Assembly (NCBI GenBank): GCA_001942185.1
Contig: MKJV01000072.1
Span: 1 to 64,000, forward strand
DNA from: Pseudonocardia sp. CNS-004
GTDB lineage: Bacteria; Actinomycetota; Actinomycetes; Mycobacteriales; Pseudonocardiaceae
Direction of reading: 5' to 3'
Length of the DNA stretch: 64,000 bases
The notes beneath the pieces are model-generated. The model did not search any database. It saw nothing but the letters and a program-made list of their open reading frames with translations, and was not told the DNA's origin. The position numbers and the translations under genes are program-made. Position 1 is the first letter of the stretch. Every line of letters starts with the position of its first letter. This document shows positions 18,940 to 28,790 of this stretch, piece after piece.

Positions 18940-21260
18940 GTGACATCGCAGAACTCGCACCAGCACCTGTCCCACTGGGGGGTCTTCGAGGCCGTCGAGA
19001 CGGCGGGCGGCCTCGACGTGCGGCCCGATCCGGCCGACCCCGACCCGGCCGCCACGCTGCTGCGCAACGTCCCCGCGATGCTGGACGAGCGGGTCCGGGT
19101 GCTGGTGCCGCACGTGCGCCGCGGCTTCCTGGAGCAGGGTGCCGGGCCGGACGAGCGGCGGGGCCGCGACGAGTACGTGCCGGTCCCGTGGGAGCAGGCG
19201 CTCCCGCTGGCCGCCGGTGAGCTCGACCGGTGCCGCACCTCGTTCGGCAACGCGTCGATCTTCGGCGGGTCCTACGGCTGGGGGAGCGCGGGCCGGTTCC
19301 ACCACGCCCAGAGCCAGGTGCACCGGTTCCTGAACGTGCTGGGCGGCTACACGCGCTCGGTCGAGACCTACAGCCTCGGCGCGGCCAGGCCGCTGCTGCG
19401 CCGCGTCGTGGGCAGCGACGACCCGATCATGCGGCCCACCACGCTGCCGGTGCTGGCCGAGCACACCGAGCTGTTCGTCTGTTTCGGGGGCATCCCGGCC
19501 AAGAACGCGCAGGTCAACGACGGCGGCATCGCGCGCCACACCACGGCCGGGCACCTGCGTCGGGCGCGGGAGCGGGGTGCGGAGTTCGTGCTGGTCTCGC
19601 CGCTGCGCGACGACCTCGCCGGCGACCTCGACGCGGAGTGGATCGTCCCCGTCCCGGGCACCGACACCGCGTTGATGTTCGGGCTGGCCCACACGCTCGT
19701 GCACCGCGGCCTGCACGACGCGGAGTTCCTCCGCACCCACTGCGCCGGGTTCGACGAGTGGTGGGCCTACCTGTCCGGGCACACCGACGGTGTGGTGCGC
19801 GACGCCGCGTGGGCGTCGCGGATCTGCGGCGTCGCCGAGGAGCGGATCGTCGCGCTGGCGCAGCAGATGGCCGCGCACCGCACGATGATCACGCTGAGCT
19901 GGTCGCTGCAGCGGGCCCGGTACGGGGAGCAGCCGCTGTGGGCGGGCATCGCACTGGCCTGCGTGCTCGGCCAGATCGGCATGCCGGGCGGCGGCGTGGG
20001 GCACGGCTACGGGTCGATGGGCGGGATCGGCGGCCCCCGCGTCGACGGCGCGCTGCCGACGCTGCGGCGGGGCCAGAACGGCGTCCGGGACTTCATCCCG
20101 GTGGCGCGGATCGCCGACATGCTGCTGCACCCGGGTGCGGAGTTCGACTTCGACGGCGCCCGGCTGCGGTACCCCGACATCCGGCTCGTCTACTGGGCGG
20201 GCGGCAACCCGTTCCACCACCACCAGGACCTGGCGCGGCTGCGGCGGGCGTTCTCCCGGCCGGAGACGGTGATCGTCCACGAGCAGTTCTGGACCGCGAC
20301 GGCCCGCCACGCCGACATCGTCCTCCCGGTGTCCACCACCCTGGAACGCGACGACCTCGGCTGCGCCCGCGGGAGCGACGAGCTGATCGCCATGCCGCGG
20401 GTCACCGAGCCCCGGGGCGAGTCCCGGTCCGACTTCGCGATCTTCCGGGCACTGGCGGACGAGCTCGGCGCCCGGAAGGAGTTCGACGAGGGCCGCGACG
20501 AGCGGGAGTGGATCGAGCACCTGTACGAGAGCTGGCGGGCAGCCCTCCGCAGTGATGATTCTGGGGGCGACGACCCGGGGCTCGACTTCGAGGGGTTCTG
20601 GGCGAAGGGCCGGATCGGCCTGCCCGGCGTCACGCGCCACCGCGTCCTCTACGCCGACTTCCGCGCCGACCCGGCGGCACACCCGCTGCCCACCCCGAGC
20701 GGCCGGATCGAGATCTCCTCACCCACGATCGCGTCCTTCGGCTACGAGGACTGCCCCGGCCACCCCAGCTGGCTGGAACCCGAGTTCCTGGCCGACCCGC
20801 CGGGCACGGGGCCGTTCCCGCTGTTCCTGGTGGCGAACAACCCGGCCACCCGCCTGCACAGCCAGCTCGACCACGGCGCCGGCAGCGCCGGGGCGAAGGT
20901 CGGCGGCCGGGAGCCGGTGCGGATGCACCCCACGGACGTCGCGGCGCGCGGGCTCGCGGCGGGCGAGGTCGTGCTGGTGGAGAGCCGGGTCGGCAGCGTG
21001 CTGGCCGGGCTGGTGCCTCCACCGACGTCGCGCCCGGGGTGGTGCAGCTCTCGACGGGTGCGTGGTTCGACCCGAGCGCACCCGAGGTCGCCACCTGCGT
21101 GCACGGCAACCCGAACGCGGTCACCACCGACATCGGCACGTCCCGGCTCGCGCAGGGGTGCACCGGGCAGCTCTCCCGGGTCCAGGTGCGCCGGGCCCCG
21201 CAGCAGCTGCCGCCGGTGCGGGCCCACGAGCCCCCGGTGCGGCGTGGGAATCCGGAATAG
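18940..21260 (+). CDS. Molybdopterin-dependent oxidoreductase, BisC/DMSO reductase type, one frameshift
   Basis: About 773 residues. The Mo-site region is FGGSYGWGSAGRFHHAQSQV, in which the serine of GSYGWGSAGR matches the Mo ligand of biotin-sulfoxide, TMAO and DMSO reductases. No N-terminal iron-sulfur cysteine motif is present, which also fits BisC. Later segments are WAGGNPFHHHQDL, ETVIVHEQFWTATARHADIV and LPVSTTLERDDLG. The last 80 residues need one G at about 21016 (gtg gcc) to continue into VVQLSTGAWFDP and a stop at 21260. No Tat signal is seen, so it is probably cytoplasmic. GTG follows GAGGGG. It may repair or reduce an N- or S-oxide; substrate unknown. Confidence 0.87.
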
Positions 21261-21289
21261 GGGATGGCCCTGCGGGCGCTGAGCGCTGC

Positions 21290-21898
21290 ATGGCGACCTC
21301 ATTCTCCGTGACCTGGGACTACCGCTGCCCGTTCGCCCGGAATGCCCACGAACACCTGCTCACGGGCCTCGCGGCCGGTGCCGACTGGGATGTGCGGTTC
21401 CTGCCGTTCTCCCTCGGTCAGGCACACGTCGAGGAGGGCGGGGTGAGCGTGTGGGACAACCCGAAGGACGACTCCGGGATCCTCGCACTCCAGGTCGGGG
21501 TCGTGGTGCGCGACGAGCACCCCGACCTCTTCCCGGCCGTCCACCGCGCGCTCTTCGCGGCCCGGCACGACGAGGGCCTGCACCTGGAGGACCGGGCCGT
21601 CGTCGAGAAGGTGCTCACCGAGCACGGCGCGCCCGCGGCGGCCGTGTTCGAGCGGGTCGACTCGGGCTCGGCGCTCGCCACCGTGCGCGACGAGCACGAG
21701 AGCCACGTCGCCTCGCACACGGTGTGGGGCGTGCCGACGTTCATCGCGGGTGCCGAGGCGGTGTTCGTGCGGCTGATGGACCGCGCCCCGCTCGGGAGCG
21801 ACCCGGCACCGTCGATCAAGGCCGTGGAGCGGGTCGTGGACCTGCTCACGGGTTGGCCTGAGCTCAACGAGTTCAAGCACACGGTCGTCCGCCGCTGA
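21290..21898 (+). CDS. DsbA-family thioredoxin-fold protein with a single active-site cysteine
   Basis: 202 residues. The N-terminal strand-turn-helix holds WDYRCPFARNAHEH, where the usual CxxC is CPFA, so only the first cysteine remains. The helical insertion and the cis-Pro loop VWGVPTFIAG follow the DsbA/FrnE pattern. With one cysteine it is more likely an isomerase- or glutathione/mycothiol-type enzyme than a disulfide oxidase. No signal peptide, so cytoplasmic. It starts 30 bp after the molybdoenzyme gene and may belong to the same transcript. Confidence 0.8.
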   Translation: MATSFSVTWDYRCPFARNAHEHLLTGLAAGADWDVRFLPFSLGQAHVEEGGVSVWDNPKDDSGILALQVGVVVRDEHPDLFPAVHRALFAARHDEGLHLEDRAVVEKVLTEHGAPAAAVFERVDSGSALATVRDEHESHVASHTVWGVPTFIAGAEAVFVRLMDRAPLGSDPAPSIKAVERVVDLLTGWPELNEFKHTVVRR

Positions 21899-21966
21899 TC
21901 CCGACCCGTCATGTGGCGGGCTTGCAGGGCTCGGGCGTCGCCGCAGCGTCCTTCTACGGTGTCGCC

Positions 21967-23160
21967 ATGAGCGCTCCGACCTATCGCTGGTGGATGGTCA
22001 CCGCGCTCGCGGTCACGTCGACGGTGGGGTACGGGGTCCTCACCTACGCGTTCGCCGTGCTGCTCGTGCCGATGCAGGAGGCACTGGGCGTCGACCGCAC
22101 CGCCGTCACCGGCGCCCAGACCGTGGCGTTGCTGGCGACGGCACTCGCCGCGGTGCCCGCCGGGCGCTGGCTGGACCGGCGGGGCGGCCGCGCGCTGATG
22201 GTCGGCTGCTCCGTGCTCGCCACGCTGTTCCTGCTGGCCTGGTCGCAGGTGACGAGCGTGCCGGCGTTGTACGCGGTGTCGTTCGGGCTCGGGGTGGCGT
22301 CGGCGGGAGTGCTGTACGAGGCGGCGTTCGCCGTCGTGGTCACCTGGTTCCGCGATCCCCGGCGGGGCACGGCGATGCTGATGATCACGATCGTCGGCGG
22401 CTTCGCCTCGACGATCTTCATGCCGCTCACGGCCGTCCTCGTCGAGGAGTACGGCTGGCGGCAGGCTCTCGTCGTGCTCGCCGTGGTCTACGGCGGCCTG
22501 ACCGTGCCGCTGCACCTGCTGGTGCGCCGCCCACGGGACTTCGTGCCGCAGCGGCGAGCGGCCCGGCAGAACACCGCGAGCGCTGTGCGCGACCCGGGCT
22601 ACTGGCTGATCAGCGGCGTCTTCGTCGTCCAGGGGATCGGGGTGTTCGTGATCGGCGTGCACCTGGTCGCGTACCTGCGCGAGCTCGGCCACGCCCCGAC
22701 CGTCGCCGCGAACGTGGCGGGCCTGCTCGGCGTCATGTCGGTGACGGGGCGGGTGGTGACGACGGTCGCCGCCCGCCGGTACGGCACGGCCGTGGTCGCC
22801 GTCGTCTTCGTCCTGCAGGCGGCCGGGCTGGCGCTGCTGCCCGTGGTGGGGCAGGGGCTGGTGCCCGCGGTCGGGTGCGTGCTGGCCGTCGGGCTCGGCT
22901 TCGGGGTCAGCACGATCGCCCGCCCCGCGCTGCTCGCGGACCGGTACGGCGTCGCCGGCTACGCCACCCTGGCCGGGCTGATGGCCGCGATCCTCACGGT
23001 GACCAAGGCGCTCGCGCCCCTGGGCGCCGCGTGGCTGCGCACGGCCGCGGGGAGCTACACGCCCGTCATGATGATCTCCGCGGCAGGCGGGATCCTCGGT
23101 GCCGCCGGGCTGCTGGCGCTGCGGCCCGCCCGCACCCACACCGGGGATCTTGTCGGCTGA
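21967..23160 (+). CDS. Major facilitator superfamily transporter
   Basis: 397 residues with twelve hydrophobic segments; the A-motif-like loop AGRWLDRRGGRALMVG lies between helices 2 and 3 and a long basic loop (RRPRDFVPQRRAARQ) between helices 6 and 7. The organisation resembles monocarboxylate/oxalate-formate type carriers. The ATG at 21967 has no ribosome binding site but lies six bases after TACGGT, consistent with a leaderless transcript. The gene ends one base before the convergent GNAT gene. Substrate unknown. Confidence 0.85.
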   Translation: MSAPTYRWWMVTALAVTSTVGYGVLTYAFAVLLVPMQEALGVDRTAVTGAQTVALLATALAAVPAGRWLDRRGGRALMVGCSVLATLFLLAWSQVTSVPALYAVSFGLGVASAGVLYEAAFAVVVTWFRDPRRGTAMLMITIVGGFASTIFMPLTAVLVEEYGWRQALVVLAVVYGGLTVPLHLLVRRPRDFVPQRRAARQNTASAVRDPGYWLISGVFVVQGIGVFVIGVHLVAYLRELGHAPTVAANVAGLLGVMSVTGRVVTTVAARRYGTAVVAVVFVLQAAGLALLPVVGQGLVPAVGCVLAVGLGFGVSTIARPALLADRYGVAGYATLAGLMAAILTVTKALAPLGAAWLRTAAGSYTPVMMISAAGGILGAAGLLALRPARTHTGDLVG

Positions 23161-23987
23161 TCACGCCATTTGACCGTCCTGTTCCGGCCGGAGCCAGACG
23201 GTCCACCGCTCCACCGCGACGTACCCCAGCCGCTCGTAGACCGGCCTGCCGTCGTCGCTGGCCATGAGCACCGCGGGCCGCTCCGGGTCGGAGAGGGTCG
23301 CGCCCAGGTCACGGCGGCGCCGGCGCCGCGGCCGCGCGCCGCGGGCAGGGTGGCGACGTACTCGACGAGTGTGACACCGGCGTGCTGGTGCGCGGCCGCC
23401 ACCGCGGCCGGCTCACCACCCGACCACGCGACCCAGACGCGCGTGTCCGGTCGCAGGAGCGACGGGTCGAGCAGGTCGCCCGGCGTCAACGGGTCCAAGC
23501 CGGGCATCGGAAAGCCCTCGACGAGCACCCGCTCGGCCACCGCCAGCCCGTCCGCGTCGCGTACCTCGCGCACGTCGATCCCCGGCCGTGGCACGTCCGG
23601 CCCGGGGGCGGGCAGGCGCGCCATCAGCGGGGGATGCCCGACCAGGCCGAGCCCGTGCGGCCGCAGGTCCGGCGTGGGCCATGCGCTGATCAGCGCGAAG
23701 GGAACGTGCGGGGGGAACAGGTCGTCGACCTCGGCCAGGACCTCGCCGGGTTCGGTGAGCGGCTGCATCAGGACGACCGGGTTCGTCAGCGCCCCGCGGT
23801 CGCCGATCCGGCCGCCGGCCCACCGCGGGCCGGTGCGCCAGGGGCGTCCCGCGGCGGCCGCGACCGTGGTCGACCACGAGGCGTGGACGAGCACGGCCTG
23901 CCGCACCAGGGTGTCCTCGGCGGCCACGTCGGGCTCCCAGCCCGTCGTGAGGTGCTCGTCCCGGGGCGGGAGGATCGATGCGCTCAT
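23161..23987 (-). CDS. GNAT-family N-acetyltransferase, one frameshift
   Basis: About 275 residues from the ATG at 23987. The acetyl-CoA-binding loop is VEYVATLPAARGRGAGAA. Just after it the frame is lost; one added G at about 23301 restores AAVTWAATLSDPERPAVLMA and then ASDDGRPVYERLGYVAVERW, the classic last strands of the fold, ending at 23161. The N-terminal 120 residues are a divergent second GNAT-like half. Acceptor substrate unknown. Convergent and abutting the MFS gene with no room for a separate terminator. Confidence 0.78.
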
Positions 23988-24057
23988 ACGGGAAGGACTC
24001 GGGTGCCGGGCCCCCGGCGCTACGCGGTGGCCAGGTGCACTCAACCGACCAGCGCGA

Positions 24058-24714
24058 TCACGGCTGGGGCACGATGCGCATGTAAGGGCGCGGGGCGGCC
24101 CAGCCCTGCGGCCAGATCTTTCTGGCATCGTCGTCGGAGACGGATCCCGCAATGATGACGTCCTCGCCCTGTTTCCAGTTCACCGGTGTCGCGACCCGGT
24201 GATTGGCGGTCAGCTGCAACGAGTCGATCACACGGAGCACCTCGTCGAAGTTGCGGCCGGTGGTCATCGGGTAGACCAGGACGAGCTTGACCTTCTTGTC
24301 CGGTCCGACGACGAACACGTTGCGCACGGTCTGGTTCTGAGCCGGGGTGCGCCGGGTCGGATCGCCAGAGGTGTCCGCCGGCAGCATCCCGTACAGCTTC
24401 GAGACCGAGAAGTCAGCGTCGCCGATCACCGGGTAGTTGGGCGCGTGGCCCTGGGTCTCGGCAATATCGCTGGCCCACTTCGCGTGGTTGCCCACCGGAT
24501 CGACCGAGAGCCCGATGATCTTCACATCGCGCCGGTCGAACTCCGGCTTGATCTTGGCCAGGTAGCCCAGCTCGGTCGTGCAGACCGGGGTGAAGTCCCG
24601 CGGGTGCGAGAACAACACCGCCCACGAATCACCGATCCAGTCATGGAACCGCAGCGTGCCTTCCGTGGTCTCGGCCTCGAAGTCCGGTGCTGTGTCGCCG
24701 ATCTGCAGTGCCAT
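24058..24714 (-). CDS. 1-Cys peroxiredoxin (Prx6/AhpC-TSA family)
   Basis: 218 residues. The peroxidatic cysteine is C45 in HPRDFTPVCTTELG. DRRDVKIIGLSVDPVGNHAKW and the long C-terminal arm (YPMTTGRNFDEVLRVIDSLQ, then VNWKQGEDVII) define the Prx6 group, which lacks a resolving cysteine. It reduces peroxides in the cytoplasm and is recycled by an external thiol, here probably mycothiol or thioredoxin. Strong ribosome binding site GAGGAGGG precedes the ATG. It lies downstream of the persulfide dioxygenase gene on the same strand, suggesting a shared thiol/sulfur stress role. Confidence 0.92.
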   Translation of the reverse strand: MALQIGDTAPDFEAETTEGTLRFHDWIGDSWAVLFSHPRDFTPVCTTELGYLAKIKPEFDRRDVKIIGLSVDPVGNHAKWASDIAETQGHAPNYPVIGDADFSVSKLYGMLPADTSGDPTRRTPAQNQTVRNVFVVGPDKKVKLVLVYPMTTGRNFDEVLRVIDSLQLTANHRVATPVNWKQGEDVIIAGSVSDDDARKIWPQGWAAPRPYMRIVPQP

Positions 24715-24932
24715 GTCCGTCCCTCCTCGCCCGGATGGTCGGTCGCCGCTCGGGAGGCGCGCATCCTCCTCCTGCCTGGTGCACGGGACAAGACGTCGCG
24801 GCGGCGCGAGGACGCAATGCCTCCACCCGCGCGGCATGTCTACGTCCATCCGGCACTACCGTCGTCGGTTGAGCGGGGGCGCCCGCGACGGGTGCCCTGA
24901 GGGGGGAGATTCTCCGGCCCACCGTCGCCTCC

Positions 24933-26678
24933 CTAGATCACGCTGCCCCGCGCCCCGTCGCCGGTGACGACGCCGAGCCCGGCCGCAGCCCACGCCCGCA
25001 TCCCGCCGGCGACGTTGGCCGCGTCGAACCCCCAGCCGCGCAGTGCCTCCGTGACAGCGGCCGACCGCCCACCGGTCCGGCATATGACCAGGATCCGGCG
25101 GTCCCGCGGCAGCTCGGAGCGGCGCTCGTGAACCAGGCGCATCGGCAGCGCGGACGCGCCGGGAGCGTGCCCGGCCGCCCACTCGACGGTCTCCCGAACG
25201 TCGAGCAGCACGCCGCCGCCGTCGAGCTGCGCCTTCGCCGCCGCCGGCCCGACCTCCGGCATCGGGACCGACTCGAGACCCGCCGCGTCGTGGGCTACCG
25301 GTAGCCCGGCGCCCGCCCAGGCGCCATAGCCACCGAGCAGGTCGGAGACGTCCTGGAATCCCGTGCTGCGCAGCAGGCTGGCCGCCACTTGCGACCGGTA
25401 GCCGCTCGCGCAGTAGACGACGACCGGGTCCTCCTGTTCCAGGCCTGCGAGCCAGCGGGTGAACGTGGCCAGGGGGATCTCCCGTGCGCCAGGCAGGATG
25501 CCCGACGCGGTCTCACCCGGGTTGCGGACGTCGATCAGCTGCAGGCCGGGTTCCAGGCCGCGCAGCTCCGCGAGCTGTTCGATCGTGAGCCGCGAGCCGG
25601 CCTCGGCCAGGTCCGGGCGGGCGGCGAGCACCGCGGGCAGGTCGGCCAGCTGCCCGACCACCACGTCGAATCCGACCCGCGCCAGCCGGACCGTGGCCTC
25701 CGGCGCGAGGTCGGGCTCGCCCACCAGCACGACGTCGCAATCCGGCGAGAGCACATCGCCCGCCCACTCGGCGAACCGCCCCTGAAGCCCGATGTTCACC
25801 GCCCCGCGCAGGTGACCGGCGGCGAACTCCGCAGGCTCCCGAGGATCGAGCAACACGGCGCCTGCGGCGTGGCGTGCCAGTACCTCGTCCAGGTCGAGCA
25901 GCGGCGGAGCCGCGTGCTCGTCCAGCAGCGGGTGCAGCTCGCGGTTGCGCCGGGCGTCGTAGGCGAAGTACTCCGGGCGCACCGGCTGGCCCTCGGTGAC
26001 GGCGGCGACGAACTCCTCCACGGTCATCGGCTGCAGCGCGTAGTTCGTTCTCCGCTGCTCGCCGATGGTCGAGCTCGTCTCGCTGGACAGCTGCTTGCCG
26101 CACGCCGAGCCGGCCCCGTGCGCCGGGAAGACCCGGGTCGCATCCGGCAGCCGCAGCAGCTTCTCCCGCAACGACCGGTACAGCTGCCGGGCCAGCGTCT
26201 CGGCGGAGAACCCGGCGCCGGCCGAGGCCAGCAGGTCGGGCCTGCCCACGTCTCCGACGAACAGGGAGTCGCCGGTCAGGACCCCGTAGGGCACCTCGTC
26301 GCCGGAATGCTCGTAGACCACCACGCTGATCGACTCCGGGGTGTGGCCCGGCGTGGCCAGTACCTCCAAGATCACCTCGCCCAGCGACAGCCGCTCCCCG
26401 TCGCGCAGCGGCTCGATCGGGAAATCGACCTCGGCGGCGTCGCCGTAGGAGATGACGGCGCCGGTGCGCGCGGCCAGCTCCAGATGTCCGCTGAGGAAGT
26501 CGGCGTGCACGTGGGTCTCGATGACCCGCTCGATGCTCAGACCGTGCGCGGCCGCGTCGCCGAGGTACACCTCGACGTCCCGCCGCGGATCCACGACGAT
26601 CGCCCGGCCCGTCGTCTCGTCGCCCACGAGGTAGGAGGCGTGGGACAGGCAGGCCAGATAGTGCTGCGTGAGGATCAT
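24933..26678 (-). CDS. Persulfide dioxygenase-rhodanese fusion (ETHE1/CstB-like MBL domain plus three rhodanese domains)
   Basis: 581 residues. N-terminal metallo-beta-lactamase domain with ETHVHADFLSGH, ATPGHTPESIS, LTGDSLFVGDVGRPDL and VFPAHGAGSACG, the ETHE1 persulfide dioxygenase pattern. Three rhodanese modules follow. The first (about 265-350) has no catalytic cysteine. The second has VVVYCASGYRSQ and the third ILVICRTGGRSAA, both with an active-site Cys. It would oxidise glutathione- or mycothiol-type persulfide to sulfite and pass sulfane sulfur between sites, protecting against sulfide. The ATG at 26678 follows GAGGAGGGCGCC. The upstream MarR gene on the same strand is the likely regulator. 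Confidence 0.9.
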   Translation of the reverse strand: MILTQHYLACLSHASYLVGDETTGRAIVVDPRRDVEVYLGDAAAHGLSIERVIETHVHADFLSGHLELAARTGAVISYGDAAEVDFPIEPLRDGERLSLGEVILEVLATPGHTPESISVVVYEHSGDEVPYGVLTGDSLFVGDVGRPDLLASAGAGFSAETLARQLYRSLREKLLRLPDATRVFPAHGAGSACGKQLSSETSSTIGEQRRTNYALQPMTVEEFVAAVTEGQPVRPEYFAYDARRNRELHPLLDEHAAPPLLDLDEVLARHAAGAVLLDPREPAEFAAGHLRGAVNIGLQGRFAEWAGDVLSPDCDVVLVGEPDLAPEATVRLARVGFDVVVGQLADLPAVLAARPDLAEAGSRLTIEQLAELRGLEPGLQLIDVRNPGETASGILPGAREIPLATFTRWLAGLEQEDPVVVYCASGYRSQVAASLLRSTGFQDVSDLLGGYGAWAGAGLPVAHDAAGLESVPMPEVGPAAAKAQLDGGGVLLDVRETVEWAAGHAPGASALPMRLVHERRSELPRDRRILVICRTGGRSAAVTEALRGWGFDAANVAGGMRAWAAAGLGVVTGDGARGSVI

Positions 26679-26845
26679 GGCGCCCTCCTCGGATCCGGGC
26701 GAACCTCCGGCGTGACCGCAGAGTGCTCCGATCTGCGCGGGCGCGATAGCACCGAAAGGTCGAGCCCGGTCACCTTCGGACCCGTGAGCACCGCTACACC
26801 CAGCCCGTCCGTCAAGTTGGCAGAGCCTCAGGTCTGGGGTCCGGC

Positions 26846-27250
26846 TCAGAGCTCCCGCACGCGTTGCAGGAGTGCCGCCAGGAGGCCCGCGTCGGCGCCG
26901 AGCTCGGCGGTCAACGACTCGCCCACCGTGGCCACGGCGGGAGCGAGGCGTGCGTGCTCGGCGCGGCCGTGGTCGGACAGGAACACCAGCACCCGCCTGC
27001 GGTCGGCGTCGTCGGCCCGCCGGTAGACGAGCGCGCGGTCGACCAGCCGATCGACGATCTTCGTGAGGGTGGGGGCGGGCACCATCGCCCGGGCGGCGAT
27101 CTCGCTCATCGGGTGGCCTGCGCCGTCGGCGAGGTGGGCGAGCACGCGCCACTGGTCCAGGGTGGGGCCGTCCGGGCCGAGCGCGGCCTCCACCCGCCGC
27201 GACACCAGGTGCTCGACCTGGCTGAGCAGATCCGGAATCGCGGACGACAC
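26846..27250 (-). CDS. MarR-family transcriptional regulator
   Basis: 134 residues with a typical MarR winged helix: LDQWRVLAHLADGAGHPMSE, IAARAMVPAPTLTKIVDRLV and the wing VYRRADDADRRRVLVFLSDH. The GTG at 27250 follows GGAGG by five bases; longer readings lack such a site. A perfect 19-bp palindrome lies 20 bp upstream, in the gap shared with the divergent binding-protein gene, so it probably represses itself and the divergent amide-related operon, and perhaps the sulfur genes behind it. Confidence 0.87.
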   Translation of the reverse strand: MSSAIPDLLSQVEHLVSRRVEAALGPDGPTLDQWRVLAHLADGAGHPMSEIAARAMVPAPTLTKIVDRLVDRALVYRRADDADRRRVLVFLSDHGRAEHARLAPAVATVGESLTAELGADAGLLAALLQRVREL

Positions 27251-27270
27251 GCCGACCTCCGACGGGAAAC

Positions 27271-27289
27271 GAGTTCGTGACACGAACTC
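27271..27289. promoter_or_regulatory. Perfect palindrome GAGTTCGTGACACGAACTC, likely MarR operator
   Basis: Nine-base arms around a single central A, 21 bp from the MarR start and 77 bp from the divergent start at 27366. Length, symmetry and place between divergent genes are typical of a MarR operator. Confidence 0.6.
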
Positions 27290-27299
27290 CGTGACGCAG

Positions 27300-27325
27300 A
27301 CACTGTCATCGTAAACACTGTCATC
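27300..27325. repeat. Two direct copies of ACACTGTCATC, 15-bp period
   Basis: Copies at 27300-27310 and 27315-27325 within the divergent promoter gap, next to the MarR palindrome. They may be activator sites or promoter duplications; nothing identifies the binding protein. Confidence 0.5.
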
Positions 27326-27365
27326 TCGAATCGAACGACCTGATCGACACGAGGCGGGAGGTCGG

Positions 27366-28425
27366 ATGGGGCCGGGCCCGGTCGAGATCGCCTTCGTGGT
27401 CCCGCGGAGCGGGCCCGCGGGGATCGTCGGTCCGTCGTGCGAGGCGTGCGGGCTGCTCGGCGCGGAGGAGATCAACGCCTCCGGCGGGCTGCTGGGCAGC
27501 GAGGTGCGGCTGCGGGTCGTGGACGGCGGGCGGCGCCCGCGGTGGTCGCGCGTGAGGTGGGCGCGCTCGTCGCGGCGGGCGCCGTCGACGGGGTCACGGG
27601 CTGGCACACCTCGGCGGTGCGCCAGGCGGTGACGCCCGTGGTGTCCGGGCGGGTCCCGTACGTCTACAGCCCGCTCTACGAGGGCGGGGAGCGCACCCCG
27701 GGCGTCTTCCTCGCGGGCGAGACGCCCGACCGCCAGCTGCTGCCCGCCCTGAGCTGGATGGCGCGCGAGCTGGGGGTGCGCACGTGGTGCGTGGTCGGGG
27801 ACGACTACGTGTGGCCGATCGCGTCCGCGCGGGTGGCCCGCGACTACGCCCACCGCCGTGCGGAGGTGGACATCGTCGACGAGGTGTTCGTCCCGTTGGG
27901 CGCCGACGACTTCGGGCCTGCCGTCCGGCGCGTCGAGCGCAGCGGCGCGCACGGCGTGCTGATGCTGCTGGTCGGGTCGGACGCGGTGCGGTTCAACCGG
28001 GCGTTCGCCGCCGCCGGGCTCGACGCCGCGTGCGTGCGGTTCAGCCCGCTGATGGAGGAGAACATGGTGCTGGCCAGCGGGGCGGGCGCCACCCGTGACC
28101 TGTACGCGTCGGCGGGCTTCTTCGAGGCGTTGCCGACGACGTCGGGCCTGGACTTCTCGCGCCGCTACGCGGAGCGGTTCGGCGTGCAGGCGCCCGTGCT
28201 GGGTTCGCTGGGCGAATCCTGTTACGAGGGCGTGACGCTGCTCGCGCGGCTCGCCGAGCGGGCCGGTGGCTCGCGCCGGGGGAGTGGGACGCCGCGGCCG
28301 ACGCCCTCGCCTACGACAGCCCGCGCGGCACGGTGCGGATGGCGGGCAACCACCTGGTGCAGAGCGTCTACCTGGCCCGGGCCGAGGGTCTGGACCTGGA
28401 CGTGGTGGCGCAGCTGACGCCTTGA
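27366..28425 (+). CDS. Amide/urea-type ABC substrate-binding protein (AmiC/FmdD-like), two frameshifts
   Basis: About 353 residues after restoring one base at about 27533 and one at about 28269. Periplasmic-binding fold of the branched-chain amino acid class with IAFVVPRSGPAGIVGPSCEA, GAEEINASGGLLG, GVTGWHTSAVRQAV, TWCVVGDDYVWPIA and GVLMLLVGSDAVRFNRAF. No signal peptide is seen: the start after GGGAGGTCGG is directly in the domain. That suits the cytoplasmic amide sensor AmiC rather than a secreted receptor. It precedes fmdB and fmdA, so it probably senses or binds short amides. Confidence 0.8.
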
Positions 28426-28485
28426 CGGAACATTTCTATCGCAATAGTTTCATCTGACAGTATCCCGTCGCTGTCGGAGGCTGCC

Positions 28486-28769
28486 GTGCCGACCTACGCC
28501 TACCGGTGTCCGCGTTGCGGCGAGTTCCAGCTCCACCGCCCCATGGCCGAGTCCGGACGCGAGACGACGTGCCCGGACTGCGCCCACCCGGCCGCCCGCG
28601 TGTTCGGCGCTCCCGCGCTGCGCGGGCTCGACCCGACCGTCCGCAGGGCGCTCGACGCGAGCGCCCGCAGCGCCGACACCCCGCAGGTCGTGACGAGCGT
28701 GCCGAGCCGCTCCCGGCGCGCGACGCCCGTCACGACGACCCGCGCCACGCCCGGCTGCCCCGGCCCTGA
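28486..28769 (+). CDS. fmdB: FmdB-family zinc-ribbon protein, one C-terminal frameshift
   Basis: About 94 residues. PTYAYRCPRCGEF and TTCPDCAHPA supply the two CxxC pairs of the FmdB zinc ribbon. One base is missing somewhere in 28700-28740; with it the protein ends with DPRHARLPRP and a stop at 28769, a usual FmdB ending. FmdB is a putative regulator or accessory factor of formamidase expression. It starts 60 bp after the binding-protein gene and ends 21 bp before fmdA. Confidence 0.82.
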
Positions 28770-28790
28770 ACCCGCACCCAGGAGACCCGC

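Noticed and set aside
18781..20682. Long minus-strand frame opposite the molybdoenzyme
   Set aside because: Low-complexity reading and no motif; the plus-strand frame has clear Mo-site and substrate motifs.
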